This document shows, piece by piece, positions 9,159-17,933 of a stretch of DNA of 64,000 bases. The translations under genes were made by a program, and so were the position numbers. Source of the stretch: Desulfatiglans sp. (lineage in GTDB: Bacteria > Desulfobacterota > DSM-4660 > Desulfatiglandales > HGW-15). The notes beneath the pieces are model-generated. The model had not been told where the DNA came from. It worked only from the letters and a program-made list of their open reading frames with translations, and made no database searches. Where the stretch lies: assembly GCA_012513605.1 (NCBI GenBank), contig JAAZBV010000130.1:1-64000 (forward strand). Direction: 5' to 3'. The number at the start of each line of letters is the position of its first letter. Position 1 is the first letter of the stretch.

Positions 9159-10121
9159 ATGATTACAATGAACAACAGGGCATACAAACTCGCAACCCAG
9201 ATGGCCGCAGATGCTGACGCCCTTAATATAGCAGTTGAAAAACTCAAATGTGGTGCCACAGTAATAGATGCAGGTATCAATGTTACAGGATCATATGAGG
9301 CAGGAAAACTCTACAGCGAGATATGCATGAGCGGGCTTGCGAGTGTAGAGTTCTGTGAGTTGATTTATGATGATTTTACTATTCCGGGCGTTAAGGTATC
9401 GGTTAATAATCCAGTACTAGCCTGTATGGGTTCACAATATGCCGGATGGTTTATCAAGGTGGAAAGGGAAGGTAAGAAACCCTATCAGGCCATGGGTTCA
9501 GGCCCTGCAAGGGCGATCTATTGTAAGGAAGAGCTGCTTCAAAGGTTAAAGATAAAAGAGGAGAGTGATTGCGCTGTCATTCTACTTGAAAACAGTAAAT
9601 TACCCGGTGATGAAGTAGCCATGTGGATTGCAGGAAAATGTAATGTATCACCTGAAAAGATTATCCTTCTTACAGCGCCAACAGCGAGCCTTGTGGGTTC
9701 AATCCAGATAGCAGCCAGGGTGGTGGAGACCGGCTTGCATAAAATGGTAGAAACAGGTTTTGATATAACATGCATCACATCAGGTTTTGGGGTGTGTCCT
9801 GTTGCACCGATCGCAGAAAATGACCTTAAGGCCATTGGGAGGACAAACGATGCAGTACTTTTTGGCGGAAAGGCATGGTACACCGCAAACTGTGGAGCAG
9901 AGCCAATCGAAAAAGTGATAGATGAACTCCCCTCATCAGCATCTGCTGATTACGGCACACCCTTTTATGATCTTTTCAAGAGATATGACTTTGATTTCTA
10001 CAAAATAGACCCCCTGCTCTTCAGTCCGGCTGAAGTTTCAATTAATGATACAAAGACCGGAAAGACATTCAGGGCAGGAAGAGTTAATTCTGCACTATTG
10101 AAACAGGGGCTCTTCTCATGA
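9159..10121 (+). CDS. mch: Methenyl-H4MPT cyclohydrolase
   Basis: This 320-residue Mch has the typical start NRAYKLATQMAADADALNI, the ITSGFGVCPVAPIA motif (about 205-218) and VLFGGKAWYTANCG. It interconverts methenyl-H4MPT and 5-formyl-H4MPT. Length matches the family. GGAG lies about 11 nt before the chosen ATG; an internal ATG three codons on is also possible. It overlaps the following RimK-like gene by four bases. Confidence 0.95.
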   Translation: MITMNNRAYKLATQMAADADALNIAVEKLKCGATVIDAGINVTGSYEAGKLYSEICMSGLASVEFCELIYDDFTIPGVKVSVNNPVLACMGSQYAGWFIKVEREGKKPYQAMGSGPARAIYCKEELLQRLKIKEESDCAVILLENSKLPGDEVAMWIAGKCNVSPEKIILLTAPTASLVGSIQIAARVVETGLHKMVETGFDITCITSGFGVCPVAPIAENDLKAIGRTNDAVLFGGKAWYTANCGAEPIEKVIDELPSSASADYGTPFYDLFKRYDFDFYKIDPLLFSPAEVSINDTKTGKTFRAGRVNSALLKQGLFS

Positions 10122-10993
10122 AGATAGCTATACTGGGCAAAAAAGATACATGGTACACCAGTGCCCTCCAATCAGCATTCAGGAATAAAAATATTGAGGT
10201 GCCCTGTTTCCCAATTTCATCGCTGACCGCATCTGTCGGTACAGGCAAATATCTTTCATCCTCGGAAAATTCACTTGAGGGATTTGATGTCCTCCTTGTA
10301 AGGGCCATACCCTCCGGCTCCCTGGAACAGGTGATATACCGCATGGACGCACTTCACCGGCTTGAAAATCTGGGTGTGAGAGTAATCAACTCCGCAGAGA
10401 CCATTGAAAGGGGTGTTGATAAATACTATACACTTACACGAATGGAAGACCTTGGAATCAAGGTGCCAGAGACAATAGTCACAGAAAGGTTTGAGGATGC
10501 TGTCGCAGCATTTGAAGAACTGAGAAGAGATGTGATTGTAAAACCGCTTTTCGGTTCCGAAGGTAAGGGCATGGTGAGGGTAACAGACAAAGATGCTGCA
10601 TACAGGCTTTTCAGGGCCATTGAGATGGGCAAGTACATTTTTTATATCCAGCGATATATTCCGCATGGCAACAGGGATTACCGGGTATTTGTCATTGGTG
10701 GCAGGGTTGCTGCAGCCATGATAAGGAGAGGAAAAGACTGGAAATGCAACATTGCTAACGGGGCTGATGCGGAGCCTTTCATGCCCGATAGTGTAATCAG
10801 TGATATAAGCATAAAGGCCGCTGAAGTCCTTAAGGCTGATTATGCGGGAGTAGACATTATGCCGGGCGAAGATGGCAACAATTACCTGATTGAAGTAAAT
10901 TCAATCCCAGGCTGGCGCGGGCTAGAAAAGGCAACAGGCTTTAATGCGGCATCGCATATTGTGGATTATGTGCTTAAAAAATATATCTCATGA
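10118..10993 (+). CDS. RimK/MptN-like ATP-grasp glutamate ligase
   Basis: This 291-residue ATP-grasp ligase of the RimK group has the ATP-binding loop VIVKPLFGSEGKGMVRV (about 140-156) and the metal-binding strand LIEVNSIPGWRGLEKATG near the end. In methanogens the related MptN adds glutamate to H4MPT. In methylotrophs a RimK homologue also lies in the H4MPT cluster. Its overlap with mch supports a role in tailoring H4MPT or methanofuran. The exact substrate is inferred, so no symbol is given. Confidence 0.8.
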   Translation: MKIAILGKKDTWYTSALQSAFRNKNIEVPCFPISSLTASVGTGKYLSSSENSLEGFDVLLVRAIPSGSLEQVIYRMDALHRLENLGVRVINSAETIERGVDKYYTLTRMEDLGIKVPETIVTERFEDAVAAFEELRRDVIVKPLFGSEGKGMVRVTDKDAAYRLFRAIEMGKYIFYIQRYIPHGNRDYRVFVIGGRVAAAMIRRGKDWKCNIANGADAEPFMPDSVISDISIKAAEVLKADYAGVDIMPGEDGNNYLIEVNSIPGWRGLEKATGFNAASHIVDYVLKKYIS

Positions 10994-11009
10994 TGCTCCA
11001 AAAAAGCTT

Positions 11010-11103
11010 TTCACCACAGAGACACAGAGGGCACAGAGATATAAATAACAAATAAAACCTCTGTGAACTCTGTGCCTCTAGTGAGTGTAACGAACGGGTG
11101 GTA
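11010..11103. repeat. CACAGAG-rich interspersed repeat
   Basis: A left block containing CACCACAGAGACACAGAGG and a right block containing CTCTGTGAACTCTGTGCCTC (11060-11079) form an imperfect long inverted repeat around an AT-rich centre. It ends with AGTGAGTGTAACGAACGGG. I have seen this type of repeat scattered between genes in many Desulfobacterota and other genomes. It separates the RimK-like gene from the CitG-like gene and contains the alternative GTG start of the latter. Confidence 0.55.
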
Positions 11104-11115
11104 AATATAAATTAC

Positions 11116-11982
11116 ATGGATATTTCTGATAAAATCGGTCTTGCCGCAGAACTCGCCTGTCTGCTTGAAGTAAGCGCTGAAAAGCCCGGCAATGTCACAC
11201 CTACCCATGATTTTGCTGATACTAAATATCAGGATTTTCTAATAAGTGCAGTTGCCATAGGAAAGGCATTCAGAAATGTATCAAACGCCTCGGTGGGCGA
11301 AACCATACTTCAGGCTGTAAAGGATACAAGGGCGCTTACCGGTGTTAATACTAATCTTGGTATCATCCTGCTGTTTGCACCCCTTGCAAAGGCATATGCC
11401 CTTGATAATAAGAATGATATTCGTGAAAGGCTGCGCTCAGTACTTGATTCTCTTACCGTTAAGGATGCAGAACTTGCATATGAGGCAATAAGACTTGCAA
11501 ATCCAGGAGGACTTGGAAAGGCTGACAGGTATGATGTATCAGAGACTCCTGCCGGTATTACACTTCTTGAGGCCATGCAGGAAGCTGGTCACAGAGACAA
11601 TATAGCAGGGGAATATGTAAGTGGTTACCAGACAATTTTTGGAATCGGCCTCCCAACTTTCAAGGATACAATAAAAAAGGGCACCTCCATTTCAGATGCA
11701 ATTATCCAAACATTCCTGGTTATTCTTTCATGGGTTCCTGATACGCTCATCGCGAGAAAAGCTGGGATAGATAAAGCATTGGATATTTCCGGCTTCGCCA
11801 GGAAGGTATTAGATTGTGGAGGGGTATTCAATGAAAGAGGTCATGAGGAAATTAATAGGTTCAACTCCTTTCTGCTGGAACCTAGCCACAATTTCAACCC
11901 CGGTACAACCGCAGATATTATTGCTGCAATTCTGTTTGTGTATTTAATGGACAATAATTTGAAGTTTATCGAAAAAGAATAG
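11116..11982 (+). CDS. CitG/MdcB-like triphosphoribosyl-dephospho-CoA synthase family
   Basis: This is a 288-residue protein of the CitG family: LACLLEVSAEKPGNVTPTHDF near the start and TGVNTNLGIILLFAPLAKA (about 75-93) carry the conserved Lys, Asn and nucleotide-binding residues. True CitG makes the prosthetic-group precursor of citrate lyase, but no citrate or malonate lyase genes are here. A CitG-like gene is a regular member of H4MPT clusters (COG1767 type), where its function in cofactor synthesis is unproven. I prefer the ATG at 11116. A GTG at 11098 lies in the repeat and would add six codons. Confidence 0.8.
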   Translation: MDISDKIGLAAELACLLEVSAEKPGNVTPTHDFADTKYQDFLISAVAIGKAFRNVSNASVGETILQAVKDTRALTGVNTNLGIILLFAPLAKAYALDNKNDIRERLRSVLDSLTVKDAELAYEAIRLANPGGLGKADRYDVSETPAGITLLEAMQEAGHRDNIAGEYVSGYQTIFGIGLPTFKDTIKKGTSISDAIIQTFLVILSWVPDTLIARKAGIDKALDISGFARKVLDCGGVFNERGHEEINRFNSFLLEPSHNFNPGTTADIIAAILFVYLMDNNLKFIEKE

Positions 11983-12046
11983 ATAGTGAACTATCTTTAT
12001 CTATAAAAGTGCAATAAATTATTTAAAAACGACATATAAAAAATAA

Positions 12047-12074
12047 TTGAATATGTTATAACACATGCTATAGT
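12047..12074 (+). promoter_or_regulatory. Sigma-70 type promoter for the XRE-Fic pair
   Basis: TTGAAT (12047-12052) and TATAGT (12069-12074) are separated by 16 nt, about 45 nt before the XRE gene start. This AT-rich block follows the CitG-like gene and marks the XRE-Fic pair as its own transcription unit. Confidence 0.5.
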
Positions 12075-12119
12075 CTTGAAGCCTGATAAATCCACTCACA
12101 AAAAATAAAAGGCAAATTT

Positions 12120-12377
12120 ATGCCATTAAGTAATAAAAAATTCTCTACCTTAATAAAAGAAGTGCGAATAAAACTGGGATTTAGCCAGGAAGATCTCGCT
12201 CGCGCACTTGGAGTCTGCTTTGCAAATGTAAATCGTTGGAAGAATGGGAAAACATCTCCATCAAAGGTTGCCTATGCCCAATTCGATTTATATTGCCAGA
12301 ATATGAAGGAAAATGGGCTACAATTAAGTGAGGTAATTCATGACCGGGTTCCACCCAAAATATACAATAACCAATAA
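12120..12377 (+). CDS. XRE-family helix-turn-helix regulator
   Basis: This is an 85-residue protein with a single Cro/C1-type helix-turn-helix: [20 protein letters not shown] followed by [15 protein letters not shown] (residues about 10-48). Its end overlaps the start of the Fic gene by 38 bases, so the two are coupled. It probably represses its own promoter and could be the antitoxin-like or regulatory partner of Fic. The pair sits between the + and - arms of the C1 cluster and looks like a later insertion. Confidence 0.8.
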   Translation: MPLSNKKFSTLIKEVRIKLGFSQEDLARALGVCFANVNRWKNGKTSPSKVAYAQFDLYCQNMKENGLQLSEVIHDRVPPKIYNNQ

Positions 12378-13380
12378 AATAACAACGGCTATTACTCAAA
12401 TTGAACGCGCCAGGGGATTTTTAGAGGCAGCAAAGTTGTCTGACGATTGGGTCACCGTAATGAGTAACAAAGCCCTCATTAAAGAAGCTCATCATACAAC
12501 CCATATTGAGGGCACACGGTTGACCCTGGAGCAGGCAGAACGTTTGTGGAATGGTGAAGAGGTTCCCGAAGCAGATCCGGATGATACAAGAGAATTATTG
12601 AATTATCGTTCAGCCTTTGAATTTGTTTCAGAATGCCTTGAAAGTGGAGACCCGATTACCGAGGGTATGGTTCGTGAAATTCACCGAAAACTGGTTCAAG
12701 GTGTTCGTGGCGGAAAAGCTGATCCTGGCACATATAGACGCGTACAGAATTATGTTGTTAATTCTGTAACAGGTAAAGTGATTTATACCCCGCCTTCTGC
12801 AGTAGATGTACCAATAATGATGTCTCAACTGGTTAAATGGCTCAACGCGGATCTTGAAATTCACCCTGTTTTGATCAGCGGTATTGCTCAGTTCCAGCTT
12901 GTCCACATTCACCCCTTCCTTGATGGAAATGGCAGGACATCGAGATTGCTTTCAACTCTATACCTATATAAGACCGGCTATGATTTCAAACGCCTTTTTA
13001 CTATCAGTGAATATTATGATCGTGACCGACCGACTTTCTACAAGACAATCCAGGGCGTCCGTGAAAATAAAATGGATATGACAGGATGGCTTGAATATTT
13101 TGTTACAGGCCTACAGACCCAGATGATCGAGGTGAAAACCAGGGGTGAACAGGTTATTAAAAGAGATGTTATTATTAAAAAGTATAGTTTAAACGAACGT
13201 CAAGGAAAGGTTATAGAGACCCTTCTTCATCATGACAGATTAACTATTCAAGATTATGAGGAATTATGTCCTAATGTTAGCCGACGCAGCTTACAGAGGG
13301 ATCTAAAAATAATGATAGAAAAGGGTCTGCTTGAATCTCATGGAGAAACAAATAAGCTTATCTATATTTTAAAGGAATAG
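12340..13380 (+). CDS. Fic-family protein with C-terminal winged helix
   Basis: This 346-residue Fic protein has the complete active-site motif HPFLDGNGR (residues 191-199). An N-terminal inhibitory-helix motif TTHIEG (53-58) matches [S/T]xxxE[G/N], so the enzyme is expected to be self-inhibited. Residues about 275-345 resemble a winged helix-turn-helix. Fic enzymes usually transfer AMP to a target hydroxyl. The target is unknown. The start ATG lies inside the XRE gene. Confidence 0.88.
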   Translation: MTGFHPKYTITNKITTAITQIERARGFLEAAKLSDDWVTVMSNKALIKEAHHTTHIEGTRLTLEQAERLWNGEEVPEADPDDTRELLNYRSAFEFVSECLESGDPITEGMVREIHRKLVQGVRGGKADPGTYRRVQNYVVNSVTGKVIYTPPSAVDVPIMMSQLVKWLNADLEIHPVLISGIAQFQLVHIHPFLDGNGRTSRLLSTLYLYKTGYDFKRLFTISEYYDRDRPTFYKTIQGVRENKMDMTGWLEYFVTGLQTQMIEVKTRGEQVIKRDVIIKKYSLNERQGKVIETLLHHDRLTIQDYEELCPNVSRRSLQRDLKIMIEKGLLESHGETNKLIYILKE

Positions 13381-13475
13381 GCTGGTGACAATCTCGTGAT
13401 AAAACTTACGACAAACTTGCGTCAAAACTTGTGACACTGTTATGACAATTTCTGTAACATTTGTTATTACAAGCC

Positions 13476-14324
13476 TTATGTGCACTTAACAAGCACCTCG
13501 CCTCTTCCCCCTTCATTCGTGTCACCGCTGTAACGTGTGAAAAAGGCATCGGCTTCGGTTTCCGGTGCAAAACCCATTTTAGAAAGGATTCCTCTGGTTA
13601 TGGGCCAGAAGGGAGGTGTGTATGTACAGTTACATGTAAAGGTGGGTAATAACTCCGGCAGGCTATCCTTATTAAGGAGCATTATGGTTCCCCGCACCAT
13701 CCTTGCGCCTGCCCTGGCACCGGGTGTGCCGCCAATAATAATAGTCCCTGCCTTCATGTTAAACCCTGGCGAATCTCCGCAGCCGCCTGTAACATAAATC
13801 AGCCCGCGTCTCATCCTCGCGCCAAGCATCTGTCCTGCGTTACCTTTAATAACAATAGTCCCGCCTGCCATACCTTTTGTGTGGCCGCGATATGCTGCGG
13901 CAGTGTAATGACCTGCATTGCCATTAACCACTATAAGACCGGCCTTCATATGTGCGCCAAGATAATCGCCTGTATTGCCATTAATAATAAGCTCCCCTCC
14001 GCACATTCTTGCACCGGCATGAAAACCTACAGGGCCATCTATTCGCATTCTGCCCTGTGACATGCCCTCACCAAGCCTTTTGAACCTGGTTAAATCCCCG
14101 TTGACGATAAGGTCAGGAGGTATTATCTCAGCGCTATCATTCTGAACTTCAGCCAGATCAACATCAAACCACTCCCCGGCAGGTTCCCAGGATTTACCGA
14201 CAAGTATTAGGATATCTTTTATATCTTTCGCGCTTTTACCTGCTATGTTCTCCGGTTTTATATTTTCCGCCTCAACAGGTATATCCGGTATTTTCTTGAG
14301 GATTAAATGTATTTGAATTGCCAT
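13476..14324 (-). CDS. fwdC: Formylmethanofuran dehydrogenase subunit C
   Basis: This 282-residue protein is a right-handed beta-helix subunit with repeated GxxxGxxMxxG units (GARMCGG, GAHMKAG, GARMRRG, GFNMKAG, GARMVRG). This repeat also forms the C-terminal domain of glutamate synthase. In the Fwd complex it scaffolds the A and B subunits. It is the last gene of the - strand operon fwdD-B-A-C, 16 nt after fwdA. It is longer than the minimal beta-helix and has an N-terminal extension of about 100 residues, as in FwdC/FhcC. Confidence 0.92.
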   Translation of the reverse strand: MAIQIHLILKKIPDIPVEAENIKPENIAGKSAKDIKDILILVGKSWEPAGEWFDVDLAEVQNDSAEIIPPDLIVNGDLTRFKRLGEGMSQGRMRIDGPVGFHAGARMCGGELIINGNTGDYLGAHMKAGLIVVNGNAGHYTAAAYRGHTKGMAGGTIVIKGNAGQMLGARMRRGLIYVTGGCGDSPGFNMKAGTIIIGGTPGARAGARMVRGTIMLLNKDSLPELLPTFTCNCTYTPPFWPITRGILSKMGFAPETEADAFFTRYSGDTNEGGRGEVLVKCT

Positions 14325-14340
14325 AATTGTTTCATCTCCA

Positions 14341-15978
14341 TTATCCGCACCTGATCAGCTCCAGCCTTGGTGTATATTCCTCTTCAACCCTGTAATTTGA
14401 AAATGCTACTGTGGAATAGCGCTCAAAATATTCCTTAAGATCATGTGCCAGTTCACCCTTAACAGGCAGTTCCAGCCCCAGCGCCTTTCCGCTGAAGCTC
14501 TCCTTTATCTCACCATCACGAACAACTACCCTTCCATCCTTGATCACATAAGAGGCTGAAGAAAACATCTTCTGCTTATCATCGGACAAAGGATAAATTG
14601 AAATATCCGCATCAGCTCCTGCGCCAAGGTGCCCCCTGCTTTTTAATCCGAGTGCCCTGGCTGGCCCTGACCTTGTTACTATTGCTATCTCTTCAAAGGT
14701 ATACTCCCTTGTGAGTTCATGAAGAGATGTATATTCCCTAACCTTTGGATGCAGCCTCTCATACCATGACATCCTGAAATCCCGATCCATAAGGAGCTTT
14801 ATTAAAAGGGGATAGGAGGTAAACGGCCCTGCATTCGGATGATCCGTTGAAAGAAAGACCCGCCAGGGGTCGTTTATAAGCAGCATCAATTCCAGCCCCA
14901 AACACCACTGCACCGCATTAACCAGTACATCAGGCTGGTATTTGACCGGGACAACACCTGAGCCTGTCTCCATCTCTATGTCAAGGTTTGACCACTTGCC
15001 CCCCTTCATCTGATGCAGCTTGAATTCCATAGGTGCATCTGCTGTCATAGTCATAGTGGGGCCAAAAACTACTAAACCGGCATCACATGTAAATTCAGGA
15101 TGGCTGTTAAAATAATCGGCAATAGATACTGCGCCTGATGCAAACCCTCCCCTCTTTGATTTATCATAGGAGTGGAACTGTAGATGTGTAAAATGTGCCC
15201 TGCTCCCTGACAGGGCCTTCATGGTTTCTAAGGTATAGGCCATGTTTCCCGGTTCACCCAGGTGGTTGGTGTGCAAATGAATCGAATGAGGCAATTTCAA
15301 TTTATCAGCAGCCTCTGCCAGCCCTGTCATGATCATCCTCGGGGTAACATCAAATGGGGGGACTGGTATGTCAAGGTCAATAAGGCCCCTGTTCCATTTC
15401 CAGTTTTCAACACCTCCGGGGTTCACTATCTTTACTGCATAACCTTTTGTGGAATTTAGGAGCCACCCCACAACCCCCATGAGCTTTTCTATTCTTGCTA
15501 TCTCATCAGGTTCACTCAATGCCTTCATTACAAGGTAATTGTTTCCCATGACTGTATAACAGCCTGTATCCAAAATGGGGGTATCCCTGAGTTCTTCATG
15601 TGCGTGACGCGCCTTTAACGGAGGCACTGCCGCCTCAAATAATGTTGTATACCCCAGCCGTGCATACTCATAGCCTGTCATAAAGGTAGTAGGCACAATT
15701 CCATTACATCCTGATCTTGTGATCTCAGTATGTGCCCGAAAATGGTCAGCGCTGTCTTCAGGGCAAAGTATACGTCCGTTATTCACCTTTGCACCTGCCA
15801 CATGGCTGTGTATCTCAATGCCGCCCGGCATTACAACGCAACCTTTAGCATCAATGGTCTCTGTTTCCGGTGGGAGAGGGCCTTCAACTATCTTCTGATC
15901 CCTGATACAGATATCCCTTGTTTCCCCGTTGATACGATTTACCGGATCATATAGCTTTCCATTAATAATTCTGAGCAT
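14341..15978 (-). CDS. fwdA: Formylmethanofuran dehydrogenase subunit A
   Basis: This 545-residue amidohydrolase-fold subunit handles the formate-methanofuran condensation or hydrolysis step at a dinuclear metal site. The metal ligands are visible: HSH at residues 57-59, the lysine expected to be carboxylated at 183 in YAVKIVNPGG, a His-rich IHLHTNHLGEP stretch at 233-243, and the catalytic Asp at 379 in STDHPNAG. Length matches FwdA/FhcA. Its start overlaps the end of fwdB by 17 nt. Confidence 0.95.
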   Translation of the reverse strand: MLRIINGKLYDPVNRINGETRDICIRDQKIVEGPLPPETETIDAKGCVVMPGGIEIHSHVAGAKVNNGRILCPEDSADHFRAHTEITRSGCNGIVPTTFMTGYEYARLGYTTLFEAAVPPLKARHAHEELRDTPILDTGCYTVMGNNYLVMKALSEPDEIARIEKLMGVVGWLLNSTKGYAVKIVNPGGVENWKWNRGLIDLDIPVPPFDVTPRMIMTGLAEAADKLKLPHSIHLHTNHLGEPGNMAYTLETMKALSGSRAHFTHLQFHSYDKSKRGGFASGAVSIADYFNSHPEFTCDAGLVVFGPTMTMTADAPMEFKLHQMKGGKWSNLDIEMETGSGVVPVKYQPDVLVNAVQWCLGLELMLLINDPWRVFLSTDHPNAGPFTSYPLLIKLLMDRDFRMSWYERLHPKVREYTSLHELTREYTFEEIAIVTRSGPARALGLKSRGHLGAGADADISIYPLSDDKQKMFSSASYVIKDGRVVVRDGEIKESFSGKALGLELPVKGELAHDLKEYFERYSTVAFSNYRVEEEYTPRLELIRCG

Positions 15979-17263
15979 GGGTTATCCGCTCCTTGATCCT
16001 TTTAAGTACCTCCTCGTCTGACAGGTGATCTGAATCAACAATCTTTTTAACACGAAGAGGTACGTTATCCATTCGATAAAATGTACCGGAAGCCGCTACA
16101 CCTGCCTGTGCAACCGGGATTACAACCGCTGCCCATTCTGTTGTCGGGTTATTATGAGGTTCAAGATAGATTACAGGTATATTCTTTAGATGATCCACCG
16201 CATCAGCAGGTAAATGTGCACCCGGATCTGTTGCGACAATAAGCGCTGCATCCACCTCTTTTCGTGCGAGGAGACCTATCACACTGAACTCTCCCGGATT
16301 ATATCTTGGGTAACCCCTGCTGAAGTTTACTGCCAGAGGATATCCTGTCTGCCATGTCATCACCTGATTTCCCCCTGCCACATTCCCGTGCCCCCTCATT
16401 GCCATGGCATAAAATCGTGTGTGATTGTTGATGTCACTCACAAGCAGGGCGAGTTGCTCTACATTTATGTCCCTCCCCCTGCACTGTGTTACGCCAAGGC
16501 CAAAAAAGATAACGCCGTATTTACATCCCCTGATCATCTCAGCAAGTTCACGCCATTTACTCACAGCGACGCCGCCAACCAGGGCATCGTCACCTTTCCC
16601 AATCGGGTTATTAGCCACAAGCGCCCTTAAGAGGGTTGCGATCTCAAATGTATTCCCGGGGGTAACCTGTATAAACCAGTCGGATGATTTTGTAGTGGGT
16701 GTGGGCCGTATATCAATGGAGACAATTTTGCGGCCTTTCCGCCCTTCAGGATGGAACATCCCTTTAGCAGATACCGAATACCGGGCAAGATGACGCATAT
16801 GGGATTCAAGTGGGTTGCATCCCCAGAAGATCACGAGGTCCGCCCTGTTCTTTACCTCTCCAAGTGTGCACGAAGAGAGCCCCACCTGCTGCCTTGCCAT
16901 GAGCCCCGGGCCGTGGCAGTATGAAGATGGATTATCCATTGTTGCATCAAGCAGCTCAGCTATTTGAACAAGCTCCCGCTGTGCCTCGGTGGTTGTGCTG
17001 CTTAAGCCATATACCAGGGGAAACCGCGCATTTGTAAGGATGTTTGCCGCTTCATTGAGCGCAGCATCAAGAGAGGCCGGCTTCCCTGCTACTTTAATGT
17101 CAGGGTTATTTGACTGCGCATGCATAAGCTTGTTGCGTCCGATCATGCATGCCTTTTTTACCTTGCTTATCCGGTTATCAAGAACCTCCACCTCAATGTC
17201 ATCGCAAAGACACCCGCAGAAGGTGCATATTACATCACTGTGAACCTTTAATTCCTGATCCAT
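15962..17263 (-). CDS. fwdB: Formylmethanofuran dehydrogenase subunit B
   Basis: This 433-residue molybdopterin-oxidoreductase-type catalytic subunit keeps an N-terminal iron-sulfur motif, C13xxC16xxxC20 followed by C39 (ICTFCGCLC, then KKACMIG). It also has CHGP at 116-119, whose cysteine aligns by position with the metal-binding Cys of methanogen FwdB. WGCNPLESHMRH follows. These features point to a redox-active W or Mo enzyme that reduces CO2 to formate or the reverse. By contrast, methylotroph FhcB has lost its metal centre. The gene shares one base with fwdD. The alignment to Cys118 of the known structure is from memory. Confidence 0.9.
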   Translation of the reverse strand: MDQELKVHSDVICTFCGCLCDDIEVEVLDNRISKVKKACMIGRNKLMHAQSNNPDIKVAGKPASLDAALNEAANILTNARFPLVYGLSSTTTEAQRELVQIAELLDATMDNPSSYCHGPGLMARQQVGLSSCTLGEVKNRADLVIFWGCNPLESHMRHLARYSVSAKGMFHPEGRKGRKIVSIDIRPTPTTKSSDWFIQVTPGNTFEIATLLRALVANNPIGKGDDALVGGVAVSKWRELAEMIRGCKYGVIFFGLGVTQCRGRDINVEQLALLVSDINNHTRFYAMAMRGHGNVAGGNQVMTWQTGYPLAVNFSRGYPRYNPGEFSVIGLLARKEVDAALIVATDPGAHLPADAVDHLKNIPVIYLEPHNNPTTEWAAVVIPVAQAGVAASGTFYRMDNVPLRVKKIVDSDHLSDEEVLKRIKERITHAQNY

Positions 17264-17613
17264 TACTGCACCTGATGAGCAGGTTCAATGGTCACCTGCT
17301 CCCCTTTCCAGGCAGGGACACCTGTGCCATCTGTATTTGAGCCGCTTACAAGCCTGTTTGCAACAGGCCCGACTGGAAGAAAAAAGAGTTTTCTGGGTAC
17401 ATCTGATGCAATGCATGTCACTATGATCTCACCAAAGCGGTTTGACACCTTTACCTTCTGCCCCGGTGACATGTGCGCCTCAGCCATATCATCAGGATTA
17501 ATACGGAGGGTGGAGATCTCTTCAAGATATTCGGGGTTCATTTTACCCCGCATCATCTCTGCCCCCTGCTTCCCGGTACGTACTGTTACAAGTAGACCGC
17601 TTATCCCGGCCAT
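17263..17613 (-). CDS. fwdD: Formylmethanofuran dehydrogenase subunit D
   Basis: This 116-residue protein has the fold of the molybdopterin-dinucleotide-binding C-terminal domain of DMSO-reductase-type enzymes: LRINPDDMAEAHMSPGQKV then VSNRFGEIIV and LPVGPVANRLVSG. In archaeal Fwd/Fmd it completes the pterin pocket of FwdB. Its presence, as the first gene of the - strand operon, supports an assembled metal enzyme. No FwdF, FwdG or FwdH electron-transfer subunit follows in the window. Confidence 0.88.
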   Translation of the reverse strand: MAGISGLLVTVRTGKQGAEMMRGKMNPEYLEEISTLRINPDDMAEAHMSPGQKVKVSNRFGEIIVTCIASDVPRKLFFLPVGPVANRLVSGSNTDGTGVPAWKGEQVTIEPAHQVQ

Positions 17614-17933
17614 TTATTCTCTCCACATATTAGGCGATTATTTCAAATTTCCTGTTAAAACATTATGTTAGGCAAGGAGTATAGGAAAAGTAAAATAGCG
17701 TGTCAAGGAGATAGAAATATATCAAGGTTAAGAGTTCTTGTTTATATATGAGATTCAATCTGAAGGTATAAAAAATAGGAGAATAAGCATGCCTTCTTTA
17801 AGTGCTGATAAAACAATTGCTCAACTATCTGTTTTCTGATAATAATTTTTAAAGTTTTTTAAAAGAGGTACGGGTATAAGATATAGATGATGTCTATCCG
17901 GAAGCTGAAGAAGAGACCATAAAATGTTGAGAT
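17614..17933. other. Divergent intergenic region upstream of fwdD
   Basis: No gene seen. This AT-rich 320-bp gap lies between fwdD (leftward) and the broken AlbA_2 gene (rightward), so it should carry the fwdDBAC promoter. I could not pick a convincing -35/-10 pair. Confidence 0.4.
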
